From Serilophus lunatus (taxonomy: Eukaryota; Chordata; Aves; Passeriformes; Eurylaimidae), in NCBI GenBank assembly GCA_013399895.1, contig VXBA01000881.1:4465851-4529850 (forward strand): a DNA stretch of 64,000 nt, read 5' to 3'. Both the position numbers and the translations under genes were made by a program. Shown piece after piece: positions 1 to 11,516 of the stretch (the first letter of the stretch is position 1; every line of letters begins with the position of its first letter). The notes below the pieces were generated by a model that worked only from the letters and a program-made list of their open reading frames with translations, was not told the DNA's origin and ran no database searches.

Positions 1-340
1 GGGATGCAGGGATGGAACACGGGGATGCGGGGCCGGGACGCGGAGCCGTTGGAAGCCTCGGGGCGCGGTCTGTGCCGGCTGCATTTCCGCGCGAGGCCGT
101 CGGGAGGAGCCGTCCCCGCATCCCATCGATCGGATCCGTTCCCGAGTCCCCTGGGATGCTCCCACCGTCCTGCCGCTGCTGCGGGGCAGCCCCGGAGCCC
201 GCCCGTCTCAGTGCCTTGGATTTTGGGGCATTCCCGCGACTCGGCCGCGCTGGGCACGGACCCGCGGGGCTGGCCCTGCCCTCGGGCTGTGCGGGGACAC
301 CTGGGCAGGAGCGGGGCTGGCCCGGCTCCTCCTGCAGCAC
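1..340. other. CpG-rich block at the left edge, inside or 5' of the TNFSF8 intron
   Basis: This stretch is markedly richer in G, C and CpG than the following kilobases, with clusters of CGCG, CCGG and GCGG between about 20 and 300. It ends where a CR1 fragment begins. Several frames stay open through it, but that is expected when stop codons are rare, and no frame shows a transmembrane segment or TNF-family feature. It could be an intragenic CpG island, an alternative promoter of TNFSF8 or a GC-rich decayed repeat. I could not place TNFSF8 exon 1 or exon 2 in it. Confidence 0.5.
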
Positions 341-348
341 CCTCCTGG

Positions 349-502
349 TGCCCAGAGAAGCTGTGGCTGTCCCATCCATGGAAATGTCTAAGGCCAGGTT
401 GAAGCAACCTGAGATAGTGGAAGGTGTCCCTGCCCATAACAGAGGTGGAACAAGATGATACTTAAGGACTCTTCCTGCCCAAACCATTCTGTGATTCTAT
501 GA
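349..502 (+). mobile_element. CR1 LINE fragment, 3' end
   Basis: It begins at the typical 'gcccagagaagctgtggctg' segment and ends in the CR1 3' tail 'attctgtgattctatga'. It is 5'-truncated and lies in the TNFSF8 intron upstream of the 72-nt exon. Confidence 0.9.
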
Positions 503-642
503 ACAACCTCACCTGAAGTCCCGGTGACATCCACATTTTTACTGTGAGAGAACAGAGTGACATTCCAAAAGCACCCAAAGAGCCATTTTTAGAAGTATGT
601 TCCAGTTAATTTGGTTATATTAAACTGACCTGCACATAATTT

Positions 643-825
643 CACAGAATCACAGAATGGTTTGGGTTGGAAGGGACCTTAAAGATCATCCCATCCCACC
701 CCCTGCCCTGGGCAGGGACACCTCCCACTATCCCAGGTTGCTCCAACCCGGCCTTGGACACTTCCAGGGATGGGGCAGCCACAGCTTCTCTGGGCACCCT
801 GTGCCAGGGCCTCCCCACTCTCATT
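643..825 (-). mobile_element. CR1 LINE fragment, 3' end
   Basis: Read on the + strand it starts with the reverse complement of the tail (cacagaatcacagaatgg) followed by the conserved 'ttgggttggaagggacctt'. It runs through 'cacttccagggatggggcag' to 'gtgccagggcctcccc'. It is 5'-truncated. Confidence 0.95.
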
Positions 826-1185
826 GTTATTCTTCCTTATAACTAAACGGACCCTGGTTTAGTTTATTTGTGAGAAGGAGGATAAAGAATTTAATTTTTT
901 TTTGGCTGATAGCTGCAAATTGTCAGAGCTTTAGACTGTTATACTGAGTTACACTGTCATGAATTCCCTGTGCAGTATCAGCCCAGGAGCAAGAACCAGC
1001 TTCCACCTGCTATTCCAGCTGCTGCTGTGGAGCTTGTCCATAGCACAGCTAGAGCAAATAACTAAACAACCAACCACTGATGGCATTTTAGATCACCAAA
1101 AAAAACCCAACCAACCAAACAAACAAACAAAAAAAAAACACACAAAAAAATCAGGAGTGATCACTTAATCTGTTGTTTTCTTCAG
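826..1185 (+). other. TNFSF8 intron segment with an A-rich tract
   Basis: Intronic sequence ahead of the acceptor at 1184-1185. It holds an A/C-rich simple tract at about 1098-1150 and a pyrimidine-rich run (tgttgttttcttcag) serving the acceptor. I searched here for the small second exon expected from the human gene and found no convincing candidate with matching phases. Confidence 0.6.
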
Positions 1186-1257
1186 GGAACACCTCTGAAG
1201 ACTATTCCAGAATCCTACGGCATGTCCCGACCACAAGAGCTGCTGCCTACATGAGAG
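1186..1257 (+). CDS. TNFSF8: TNFSF8 (CD30 ligand), penultimate exon
   Basis: This 72-nt exon lies between the acceptor ttttcttcag and the donor G|gtcagt and is phase 1 at both ends. Read with one base from the preceding exon and one passed on, it encodes about 23 residues of the stalk and the entry to the TNF homology domain, beginning NTSEDYSRIL and ending AAAYMR. This parallels the human CD30L segment NCSEDLLCIL...WAYLQ in length, in the N-glycosylation sequon (NTS versus NCS) and in the SED-x-x-x-IL pattern. The donor GTCAGT is slightly off consensus; an alternative GTAAGG six bases downstream would break the frame into the next exon. No other gene product is plausible given the downstream exon. 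The exon is too short to stand out as an open frame and was found from splice signals and similarity. Confidence 0.85.
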
Positions 1258-1773
1258 GTCAGTAAGGGCAGGAGCTGGCACAGAGATTGCAGGGCTGCTG
1301 AAGAGCTCCTCCTGTTGTTTAAGCTGGGTTTAGTGGTAAACAGTTTTTTTAACCAAACAGGCATTTTATAGGCAAAGAAAATCCTTAGCTTTCCCAAAAC
1401 ATGAGTGTGGTTGGCAAACCCCTGATCTTATAAATCTGATTTATAAACTATTGATTTAACTTGATTTTTAAAAAAGAACTCTGTTCTGCACACACACATG
1501 AATATTTGTTATTTTCTTTCACATATCAGGTTGGGAAATAACGGAGATGTACATTCCTGCATCTCTATGTCTTGAGTTTCTCCAAGTGTAGGCTCTTGGA
1601 ACTTTGTAATACCACACTCCCAGCTGTCTGACCAGGGTCTTTTCTTGGATTTTCCTGCAGGAAATCACTGAGCAGGTATCTCCTTTTACTAGGAAACACT
1701 CTACTGGAGGTCACCTAGGGCTGGATGCAGGTCCTTGGATCTCATATTAAAATCTGTTTGCTTTCCTTTCTAG
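1258..1773 (+). other. TNFSF8: TNFSF8 last intron (516 bp)
   Basis: A phase-1 intron from GTCAGT at 1258 to the acceptor ctttcctttctag at 1761-1773. No repeat or open frame of note is visible inside. Confidence 0.8.
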
Positions 1774-2171
1774 TGTCCAATTCAGTGAACGGTTCAAAGC
1801 TGAGCTTGGTGGAGAAGGGGATTTGTGAGGCCATCCAGTGCGAGAGTGAAGAGCTGGTGATAAGGGAAGAAGGTGTCTACTTGATCTATTGCCACTTGAA
1901 CTTTCACTTTCCCAACTGCTCCACCAGCCCCACTGACCTCAAGATAGAGCTCCTTGTGAACGACAGAGTCGACAGGCAGACATTATCCACGTGGTGTGCG
2001 TCAGAAACGTGCCAAGAGAAGACTTTTAAGACCTTGTTCCAGCTCCATTTGACATATCTGAATGTGGAGGACCGGATATCAGTGGCACTTAATCATCCTA
2101 AATTCTTGAATGAAGATTCTCTTCCCAACGAAAACGTCCTTGGGGTCTTGAGGTATAGCGACAGGATGTGA
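1774..2171 (+). CDS. TNFSF8: TNFSF8 (CD30 ligand), last coding exon with TNF homology domain
   Basis: TNFSF8 is a type II membrane cytokine of activated T cells and myeloid cells. It binds TNFRSF8 (CD30) as a homotrimer. This exon encodes 132 residues plus stop (TGA at 2169-2171), starting VSNSVNGSKLS after the split codon and ending VLRYSDRM. Shared with human CD30L are the KLS motif, the central GVYLIYCHLNF block (human GLYFIICQLQF), a DLKIELLVN strand (human DLKLELLIN), paired cysteines around the CD and EF loops (YCHLNFHFPNC and WCASETC), a ...YLNVEDRISVALN strand and the C-terminal ENVLGVLRYS (human ENVLSIFLYS). Sequons NGS and NCS are present. The open frame runs 49 nt 5' of the acceptor, but that part is intron. 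Upstream exons with the cytoplasmic tail and membrane anchor are outside the window, so the gene is partial. I see no frameshift or internal stop. Confidence 0.93.
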
Positions 2172-2900
2172 GCAGCTCCCTGGCTTCCCAGTGCTGCCCA
2201 GACTAACCTTCCTCTGAACACCAGTAGCCTGCTTTTACTAGGCAACACCTTGTTTTATATTTCCTATCTTACCTCAGCCCTAAGGTTAACAAGGAACTTT
2301 GTGAGTGTCCCAGAATAAAAACCAAACAAACACTGCAAGACCCACAGCTGACAGGTTCCTGTGGTTTGGCTCTGAGTAGGATTGTTGGACTATCCAGCAT
2401 AAAACCCACAGATGTGCCAATGGTTCCTCAAAACTGTGTAAACACAGATTAAAACACAACCAGATTATGAGAAGAAGCAGCAATATGGAGACTTTTAGGG
2501 TAACAGAGTGTTGGCACAGTGCCTGTGCTCAGGAGATGGGGAAATCCTTTTTACTGAATGGAATGGAGCAGTATTTTGGGCTTGTTTTTCAAAAAAATGA
2601 GCAGTCAAAGCTTGTAATCGAGGCTTTCTTTACCACAGGCACATGACAGCTCTGGAGTAGATTCATGGATAGATTGTGCAACAGCAAAAATCATGGAATT
2701 ATTGACTCTCAGGCTGGCAGCTAAAACTCTGGAACAAGACATAGGAGATATGGGATTTACAGGATATTTCTGTGCTGCATTCTGCTATGGACTTTATGCA
2801 ATTTATTTCAAGTGTCTTCCTTTTCACTATTTATCCATCTTTTCTATTTAAATATAAAGCTCTTTGGGACAGAGACTTTGTATGTGCACAGGGCTCGGCC
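2172..2900 (+). other. TNFSF8: TNFSF8 3' UTR with AU-rich motifs
   Basis: Sequence after the TNFSF8 stop. The first AATAAA is at 2314-2319, 143 nt after the stop. A cluster of ATTTA/TATTTAT-type motifs at about 2799-2852 (aatttattt, ctatttatcc, tctatttaaa) would be transcribed only if a more distal poly(A) site is used. Such AU-rich elements are known to shorten cytokine mRNA lifetime. The true 3' end cannot be set from sequence alone. Confidence 0.45.
2314..2319 (+). terminator. TNFSF8: Candidate poly(A) signal AATAAA for TNFSF8
   Basis: First canonical hexamer downstream of the TNFSF8 stop codon. The sequence after it is A/C-rich, with a weak downstream GT-rich region (ctgtggtttggctctg at about 2359). 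Proximal site; unproven. Confidence 0.4.
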
Positions 2901-5900
2901 TCTGTTCTCACATGGGGTCCTTAGACCTTTTCATATCAAATATTAAAATAACATTGGAGTTGCAAATCCATCAAATAGCAAAGGTCATTAAGATACATTT
3001 TCCTGGAATCCTGGCCTGCCTGTTTGTCACCTGTGTGACCACCCTGGGCTGTAAATACACCTCCAAAACTGGCACTTGCTGAAAAGCCAAGAGTCAGGTC
3101 TGAGGTTTAGACTTTCTCAAAGACAATTTCAGACCAGGGCCTCAGGGCAGCCAAGGGGATGGAGGGTATTTGAGTTGCTTTGGCTTACTGGAAAGTTTAG
3201 ATAATGCAGGATAAAAGAGGGATCTCCATGAGTTGCAGTAACACAGGCATTTCTTTGGAATTCAATTCTTAGAGTGTGGGGAGGGAAGAGACCAAAATGT
3301 TATCAAAGCTGGTACCCTGTTTCCTCTTTTCCCTTCACCTCTGAGATCCTACTGAGGCCATTTTCATCATGACTCAAGCTTTTCCACTTCATGACTTCAG
3401 TTATATGACTAGAGCTTGGCAAACTGTTCACATTTAATTATAGATTTAGTTTCTGACTTCAGAAACTCAAGGGTTTATTATTCAGGCTTAGTTGATATTG
3501 TAGATTGGTTTGTCTGAGCACACTCAGAACATTCCTCATAGTAATAAGTTGTCACTTGTGTTATGTCACCAGACACTGATGGTGCATATTAGGGATGTTT
3601 TGTTTCATCAACCAGGTAACTCCAAAATACACAAGACTCTTTTAAAAGGTCAAAGAAACTGATCTGATTCATTGCTGGAGATACTGACTTTCTATTTTGA
3701 TAAACATTGATGCAAGCAAAAATTCCTTTTGCTGTTAATGGTTGAAGGGAAAAAAACAAAAGACAACTACATTCAAGAAAAAAGAAAAAGAGAAAACATA
3801 GATTTTATTTTCCTTCTTTTTCCCTTAACTGAAAGAAATTTTGTTTTATAAGAGTTGGCTTGCCCTGCTTATGATTTTGTAACCTCCTCTGGGATCTCCT
3901 CACCCCTCTGGATCCTGTTAATCTCTCGTGTCTCAGAATAGGGTTTTTAACCTCCATTTGCCCCCACTTTGATACACGTAACTAAATTCCAGAGAAATTT
4001 AAGCAAGCCTGGCTTTGGAGACTCAGCACCTGACTTATAGAAAAGACAGCTAATGAATGAAAATATGCATTTACTCACACCTACCATACCCCTCCTTTTG
4101 TTGAAGGTTTTGAATTGAAAAAGAGCATTCTTTAAAAATTAAAGTAGCCCTCTTGCATAGGATGATTTTATTCTATTATTTTGCCAGATGGGGAAAATCC
4201 TGACAAAGCAGTGCTAAGCTCCTCAGCCCCAGGCTTTTTAATACCACAGGATAAAGCAATCTGGCCTCTACTCCATTGCCTCTGAGAAATAAGGATAAAT
4301 TATAGCCATAAAGAGAGCCCATTAATAGTGCCCAATTTTCCCATCAGGTATAAAAATGTTAAATAGCTTTCACTGAAGGAAGGGCCTGAGCCAATCAAGG
4401 CTCCTCACTTCTGACAGACTCTGAGTCACTTCTTTATTTCATTCCTTTCCTTCTTTATTTTTTTCCTACCTTTTTGAAGCAGCTCTTTTTTGACAACAGC
4501 CCTGTACTTCAAAAAAAAAAAAAATCCAGGCTGGTCCTTCCCACAATGAAGTGTCTCTCCAGTGCCATCAGGAGCAATTCCCTGTGGGGATCAGCCCATT
4601 CCCAGTTTGCAGGAGGGTCCTTGCTTGGCTGAGGAGCATCTTCTGAGGATCCAGCCCTGTTCTGCTTCCCCCCCTCAGGGCTCAGCCCAGAGAAAGGTGG
4701 GATACTGAAAGTACTGAAGTGTTGGAGAAACTGGGAAAATTCCTTCCCTTGCCCTCAGATGTGGTAAATGTGGGGATTTCTGGGCCTCTGCTTGATCACT
4801 AACTCAACCAACATGAGGAGCAGCAGCCACCTCACAGGTCTGCTCTGTCAAGGGTTTTTGGCCCTTCCCAGGCACTGATAAAGTTCTACTTTTAAACTGG
4901 TATCTCCTTGGCTAAGGGGCATCTGTACGAGTTATTTATAATCTTGGTTGATAGGAAAAAATGTGTATTATTGCCTTAATTCTGGCTGTTAATTGCTAAG
5001 AAAATTTTAATAAGGACTTCAAAATCAATTTTAATAGGGACTTTAACAGCAGCCAAGCTGATTTAACACAATTCCATCCCAGCTCAGCCAGGGGCAGCAA
5101 ACCAAAATCTGATCAAGGTTGAGATCAGAGATTACAGAGTTGGAGCTGAGTTCTGCTGAAGCTGTGAAGACTTTGAAACCAGGATTGCAATTAGATTTCA
5201 CAAGACTTGATGACACCTCCCATGAAATTGGCCTGAACCCAAACCCCTCAAAGCTCAGATCTGAAAATTAGGCCGTGGCTTATCTGACACGGATTCGTTT
5301 TCACTGAGGGACTTTCACATTCACTTTTGGTTTTGTTTCGTTTTAGTTTCTTCAGCACAAGGAGAAAATATCACAGTCACTTAGAGAGAAATCCCTTGCT
5401 GTGGAGAGGGACAACCAAGGGTTCTCTGCCAGTCAAAAATGCACAGCAATTCCTATTTAAAGATCCCACCTGCATGCACCTTCTGCATGGTAACTACCTG
5501 ACTCTGCACTCCTCTAATCCACCCAGATTCCTTAGGAGAACAAACAGCATTCTGCAAATTCCTTGGCCAGTTGCTCATGCTCTTAAATTAGTACTATTAT
5601 TCATAATTTTATATGGTAGAAACATGTCAAGCACCTCTACTCAAGCCCTCTGTCCTGAAGGGATACTCAACATAACCAACCAAAAAATCAAAAGAAATAA
5701 AAAGCCTTTGCTTTGGGGGATGTTTAACTGGGCTTTACTCACAGGTCTTGAAAAACTGGAAGTGGTACAACTTGTGTTTGGTGTGAGCAGCAAGGGAAAA
5801 CCTCAGAGCAAAGGCAGCTTCCGGAGGAGGAACAACAGAAAAAATGCAAATTATGATGAGCAACATTTGCGGCAGCAGGAATTGCACTTAGTGACCTCCA

Positions 5901-7130
5901 AACCTCTTCCAGCCTCAGCTTTTTGTGGTTATAACTGCTTCAATCGCAAGAAAATATGATAGATTGTGAAGATAGAGAGTCTTGGCAAAACGTTTTGGAA
6001 GAGCACATTCTGCAGTCACACCCCCAACTCCTGGGGTGGCTCAGCTGAAGTGGTTTAAATTCCCAATTTCTCTTTCCAGTCCTGATCCCAGGGGCTTGGA
6101 GATTCAGGGAAGAGGAGGGCATAGTCCAAAGAAGGGCAAAACGGCACAGCCTGAAATTCAAGTGTTTCCAAGGAGTTTGGGAGGCCCCAGAGCCCAAGAT
6201 TTTCGTCAGGGCCAGAGCCTTTGGTCCCTCCACACTCAGCATCACCCGGGATTGCAAAAAGCTCCCTGCAGACAGCAGCCACTGGCTTGTTTGTAAGCAC
6301 TCCATGAGTGAAATCATCAGTTTTTCCTGAGCTGACATATCCTGCAGTATTAACATACCATTTCCCTTCGTGTCAACAACATCTAAATTTAGGTTCCCTA
6401 ATTCCCTCTTATAGCCAATGTGAAACAGGAACCTCCAGGTGAGTCAGAGCTCCAAAAATAGCTGCCTCAAAAAGACAAGCTCAGCTGCTGAGTGAGTCTT
6501 TACTCCCTCCAGTCACTGGATCCTCTGTCCTAGCAGCTCCATTCAATCCAAGACAAAGAAAAGATTATTTAATAGGGGGATTGATGATTTATGGACAGTT
6601 AGAGCTCCCCAGGGAGTGCTGCTAGTGCTTGGAGGTTGAGTGAGGCTCAAGGAGATCCCACAGCTCTCCCACAGAACACATTTGTAAGGTAAACCCCAAA
6701 TGACAGCTGAGCAAGTTGTTGGATTTCTGGATACAAAACAATAAGATTTGCCAGCTTAGGTCATTTTTATTCCCACATTTTCATTGGACTTGTCCATACT
6801 TGACAAAGGGAGAGCCACATTTTGGAATTAAGCACCAATTCAGTGCTTGAAGTCATGTTTGAAGCATGTTTTTTAATCTATAGCTGTTTAGTAAATATTT
6901 GACATTGCTTATGTATTTTAATGTCTTTGTTTTTCTGTCATTCTGTTTCTCCCACTCTTTGTTTCTGTTTTTCCAGCTCTATTTTTGTATAAAAGTGGAT
7001 GGGAAAAGGAAATAAAACTAAGGAGGAAGAGGAAGGAAAGCCAAGTGTAAAGAAATGAGAGGAAAAAGCCCTCTTTGAACAGTTAAATGAGCCCTAGGAA
7101 AGATCTAACTCCAAGAATGTGAGTGAATGT
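2901..7130. other. Intergenic DNA between TNFSF8 and TNFSF15, part 1
   Basis: No recognisable gene. Mostly AT-rich unique sequence. A short near-tandem duplication of aattttaataaggactt-type sequence occurs at 5003-5019 and 5027-5044. An unusually long open frame (633 nt) runs at 5327-5959 on the + strand, but it has no recognised domain and its first ATG is about 49 codons in (see findings). An antisense open frame at 5940-6356 likewise shows no recognisable features. Confidence 0.6.
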
Positions 7131-7246
7131 GTCTCCAAGGCCAGGTTGGATGGGCCTTGGAGCAACCTGGGATAGTGGAAGGCTGGAATGAGATGAGCTT
7201 TAAGGTCCCTTCCACCCCAAACCACCCTGGAATTCTGTGATTCTAA
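7131..7246 (+). mobile_element. CR1 LINE fragment, 3' end
   Basis: Contains ccaaggccaggttgga, 'gatagtggaagg', a shortened middle, and the tail ggaattctgtgattcta. An internal deletion removes the usual 'tgtccctgcccatgg' part. Confidence 0.85.
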
Positions 7247-7870
7247 TACTGCCAAATGAAACAATTGGCAACCAGTAATTTCTACATAATGTGTTTTAGA
7301 GGAAGAATAAGTTTAACACTTAAAAATGCTAATTTTGTGCAATTTTTCAATACTTTATATGAATGTAATTCCAAGGCCTTCAACCAAGTTTCTCAAGCTT
7401 GACAATGGTGGAAAAGCAGGACTTTTGTTTCTGGAGGCAGAATTGTGTGAAGTATAACAGAGCCTTTATATTTAAAGGGTATTTTTTCATGTTTAAACCT
7501 GACTGAGCTGTGAGACAGTTCACTGGGGGCTTTAGCCAGAGACACATAAGAAATGCAAAAACAATTCTATCATGCAAAGTGAAGTCACTTGTGTTAATTA
7601 TTACAGTTTAAATATTGGAGGCACAGGGGTTTTCCTGAATGAACACATCTGGTTCACAGCACAGGGGTGAGTGTGTCTTTAAACATCTCCAAATAAATCA
7701 TAGGGCATGATTCCAAGAAAATACGGGCACAGACTGATCCTGTGGTCTAAAAAACACAAACTTGTTCCTTATGGGATTGGGCACCTGGTGCTGGACCACT
7801 GAGAGCTTTGGAAAACCTGCTTGGGCAGATGGGTGCAGTGGGAACCTGTCCTTCTCCCATAAAGCTGTAA
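7247..7870. other. Intergenic unique DNA
   Basis: Between two CR1 fragments; AT-rich, with no gene, RNA or repeat that I can support. Confidence 0.5.
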
Positions 7871-8021
7871 TGGAATCACACAATGGTTTGGGTTGGAAGG
7901 GACCTTAAAGGTCATCTTGTTCAAGCCCCTGCACATTCCACTATCCCAGGTTTCTCTAAGCCCTGTCCAGCACTTCCAGGGATGGGGCAGCCACAGCTTC
8001 TCTGGGCAACCTGTGCCACAG
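7871..8021 (-). mobile_element. CR1 LINE fragment abutting a second CR1
   Basis: The reverse-complement tail (ggaatcacacaatgg) and 'gggttggaagggaccttaaagg' lead to the 5'-truncated end 'ctgggcaacctgtgcca', which directly touches the tail of the next CR1 copy at about 8022. Same orientation as its neighbour. Confidence 0.9.
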
Positions 8022-8225
8022 AATCACAGAATTAACTCAGTTGGAAAAGACCTTTGAGATCATCAGGTCCAACCTATGACCCAACACCACCTTATCAACC
8101 AAACCACGGCACTGAGTGCCACATCTAGTATTTTTATAAACGTTTCCAGGGATGGTGATTCCACCAGCTCCCTGGGCAGCCCATTCCAAAAGCCAGGATC
8201 TCCCCACCCTCCCAGCAGTACAAAT
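8022..8225 (-). mobile_element. CR1 LINE fragment of a second subfamily
   Basis: Starts cagaatcacagaattaactcag, with 'ttggaaaagacctttgagatca' and 'caccaccttatcaaccaaacc'. The wording differs from the common 'gggttggaagggacc' copies but matches the 3' end of the long + strand CR1 at 26.0-26.8 kb, so it is the same subfamily as that element. Confidence 0.88.
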
Positions 8226-8531
8226 AACATGTCTAGGGTCTGGAGCCAAGCAAGTACTTAGGTAATTGAGTTAAATACTTTGGGAGCTGAAATACACCTG
8301 AGAGTGACCCCCACTGTGAGTGGGGGACTGGCTGCTGCTCCCCTGGTCCCCAGTTCAGGCAAGCAGGGATGAGGTTGATTGAGGATGTACAGCAGTTCCT
8401 GGAGCACAAGGCTCATCCTGAGTCAGCGGCATCTGAGCAAAGACAACTGGAAGTACCACAGTGCCCCCCGTGATTTGGGGTGGTTAGAGGCAGATCTGGG
8501 CTGGAAATGGATCACAGTTACATAGGACAGC
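8226..8531. other. Intergenic unique DNA
   Basis: No gene or repeat recognised between two CR1 pieces. Confidence 0.4.
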
Positions 8532-8603
8532 TCTGTTAGGCTGGACTTGGTGATCTCAGGGGTCTTTTCCAACCCAAGTGAGTCTGTGTGATCCTGTGAT
8601 TCA
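8532..8603 (+). mobile_element. Very short CR1 3' terminus
   Basis: Only the last about 70 bp of a CR1: 'ggctggacttggtgatctca', 'ggtcttttccaaccc', and the tail 'gtgtgatcctgtgatt'. Confidence 0.75.
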
Positions 8604-9039
8604 TTTCAGTTCTGCAGAGAAGTTGCACAAAGTTATGAGGAACTCTCAAAGCTTGGCAGATTTTTGGTTTTCTTCAATGAGAATTAAAAAAATTGTATAA
8701 AGGTTTAGTGATTTAAACACTTGATTTCGTTGTTACTTAAGGTTTAGGAACTGACCCCTGGAAAGGGCTCTGACTCAGAGGAATGTCCAGTGGAGACCTG
8801 GCTTCAAGCAGGTGTTTAATTGCATCAAGAGGCTCTAAAAATATGCATCCACTTAAATTCTGGAGTGTTTTTAAGCAAGAATAGTTACAGGGCAAGAGTT
8901 TAGAGCCCAAAGCAACACAGGGTCATAGCACTGTATAAACAAATCAGCAAGATACATTGGTCTAGTGCCAATGCTTTTAACGAGTCAGTTGATTTATTTT
9001 TAATGAGTCATTTGGACTTTTCCTTCAACTTTGATATTA

Positions 9040-9208
9040 GAATCAAAGAATCACAGAATGGTTTGGATTGGAAGGGACCTTAAAGCTCATCTCATTCCAA
9101 GCCCTGCCATGGGCAGGGACACCTCCCACTATCCCAGGTTGCTCCAACCTGGCCTTGGACACTTCCAGGGATGGGGCAGCCACAGCTTCTCTGGGCACCC
9201 TGTGCCAG
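9040..9208 (-). mobile_element. CR1 LINE fragment, 3' end
   Basis: gaatcaaagaatcacagaatgg followed by 'ttggattggaagggacctt', then 'cacttccagggatggggcag' and the truncation at 'caccctgtgccag'. It is close in wording to the copy at 643-825. Confidence 0.93.
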
Positions 9209-11516
9209 TGCTGATCTTTCATCACAAAACAGATTAGGGGTGTTTTAAGGTCCAAATAACTTCAACTTAAAGGGTGTAAAACTCAATAAGCAACAACGGC
9301 TTCAGTGTGCATTTTGTTCAGGTATCACATAAAGTTACTCAATAACAGGAATTGAAACAACAAGGGTAATTAAAAAAATTATAAAACTAAAAAGAAAATT
9401 ATAGTAACTATGGGTTTGCATAAGGAAACACAACAGACATGGCCCTTTCTACAGGTCCTCTTATGTGAAATTCTGTGAGCTCAATCAAAGTAACTTACTC
9501 ATTGTAAAAGATAAAGACATTAGAAAATAACTTTATAAATAACCTGCTCGTGAGGTGTGTGCCATGGAGAATTCAAAACAGGTTGGGGATTTTTTTTATA
9601 ATTTACCAGAGTATGAGATTGACTGTAATGAAGCAAAAGGATGTGATTTATTGCAGCAGATTCACTGGGTTGTTCTTGTCTAGGGTGCACTTCATTAGCA
9701 GCACTGGCAGGTAGAATATTGAGCCTTTTAAAATGTGAAGTAAAGCCACTTTAAATACTTCAGAAGAGAGCAAGACTTGCTGGTCTGAGTCAAAACCAAG
9801 ATTATCCACTATGGGCAGTATGATAAAAGGGCAGGATCCATCCCATGCACAATCCTATCCCTCCAGAAGATCACCTGCACCTCCAACACAGGATATTTCA
9901 TTTATTCTGGACATGCTGCATGTGGATCAGAACCCACATCACTATAAAATATCACATTAAAATCTTGTCCCTCCAACATCCTGAGATAAAAACAGACTAT
10001 CCAGAAATGTGAAGGGGAAAAATATCAATCCTTTGGGGTTTTTTTAATTAATGTCCTTTATATCAAGGGAAGACATCGTTGCTTGGTGTGTCCAAATTAT
10101 TGTGTCCCCAAAACAGAAATGACTCATGTCCCTCACTTGAGACGTCATAGCTGATTTGGCTTGATTTTGGAATGTTTTCTCTCCTGTTACTACCTGAGAT
10201 ACCCACAAAAACAAAGGGAAATGGGTAAATCCAGGGATCTGGAACTAAACCACAAAGGGAGGAAACCGAAGGATGAAAGAGAAAACAATCAAATTCAGTG
10301 TGAAAACCAGCCAAGTCACACACTCCCCTACGTAACTGGTGAGATAATTCAGCTAATCTGCTTTCATACATCTTAGGGTTTTCTTGGAAACTGTCTATTT
10401 TTACCATTCATTCCAAATCCTATCAAAATTGAAAAATTAATGCATTGCACAGCAGCTGCTACGACACAGAATCCCAGAAATAAAACTCCACCCCCATCCA
10501 TTAGCAAAAATCCCAGTGTCTAACAGCAAGGAAGTCTTTCCCTTGGTGATTTCTACAAGTTCAAGATACTACAAAATTTATACTCCAGGATTCTAAAATA
10601 TTCTGAGAGTACCCAGATCAAATACAAGTCTCTGTTTGATGGGGACTTGTATTACTCATATCATTCCTGATTTTTGTTTTCTGAAAGAACAGTCCCGAGA
10701 GGGGAAAAAAGAGATTTGTTTCTCAATTCTTCATTAGCTATTGCTCACCATAGAATCAAAATGAACGGATTACTTTAAAGGAAAAAGGGAATATCACAGA
10801 AAAGAAAGTGAAAATAAAATCTTTTTGTTTGTTTTTAGCAAAGCTGTCAAGGCTCAGCCCCATGAGGGAAAACAGTGTCCTAGAAAGTGTAAGACACAAA
10901 TTTTTCAACAAAGAGAAATTTTTTGTTTTTCTGGAAAGTACCAGTTTCATCAGATAAAACATGCATCAACAGAAGTTGCTAAGGCCATGGCTGGAATTTC
11001 TGATTAAAACCACAGAAAGACCAAGACACAAATATAAAATATCGAGGGGATCTGGCTCTTCCCAGAGGCAGGAGGATGGAGCTGCAAAGTCTTACACCCC
11101 AATCCCTGCTGCTTCACAGCCTGTTACCACCACAGCACTGCCCCTCTGCTCAAATTCCTGATGGATCATAAAAGAGGTTGTGACTGTGGCTGAGAAGATC
11201 CTGTCAGATTGTCCCTCCCCTTGCACACTTGTTGCTTCTTTGCTAATAACAGGTGATTTCTGAAAATCCCAAAAGGATTTTCAAGAGAAGCAAGAATCTC
11301 GTTGTTGAAGAGCAAATCTGGGAGCTCTTGCAGAGGATTGACAAGTACAACCTCTCTGCTGGAAGGGCTGGTGGGCCAAAAAAACACTGATTTCACCCAA
11401 GGGAACCCGAGTGCCTTATCCCTGTATCAGAGGTCTAGCAAAGGGGTTTCAGTTATTTGGTTTGGGGGTTTCAGTGTGATGGGAGAAATTCCAGAGAGAG
11501 CCTGGGAGAGCTGCAA
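9209..11516. other. Intergenic DNA between TNFSF8 and TNFSF15, part 2
   Basis: AT-rich unique sequence with no recognisable gene. Open frames here are short and show no family features. An ATGAGTCAT-like AP-1 heptamer lies just upstream at about 9004 but has no gene context. Confidence 0.5.

Noticed and set aside
4..458. Two overlapping open frames at the left edge as a possible TNFSF8 first exon
   Set aside because: They have no membrane segment or family similarity and run into a CR1 fragment; explained by high GC.
826..1185. Small TNFSF8 exon 2
   Set aside because: No candidate with acceptor, donor and phase fitting the 72-nt exon could be found; it probably lies left of the window.
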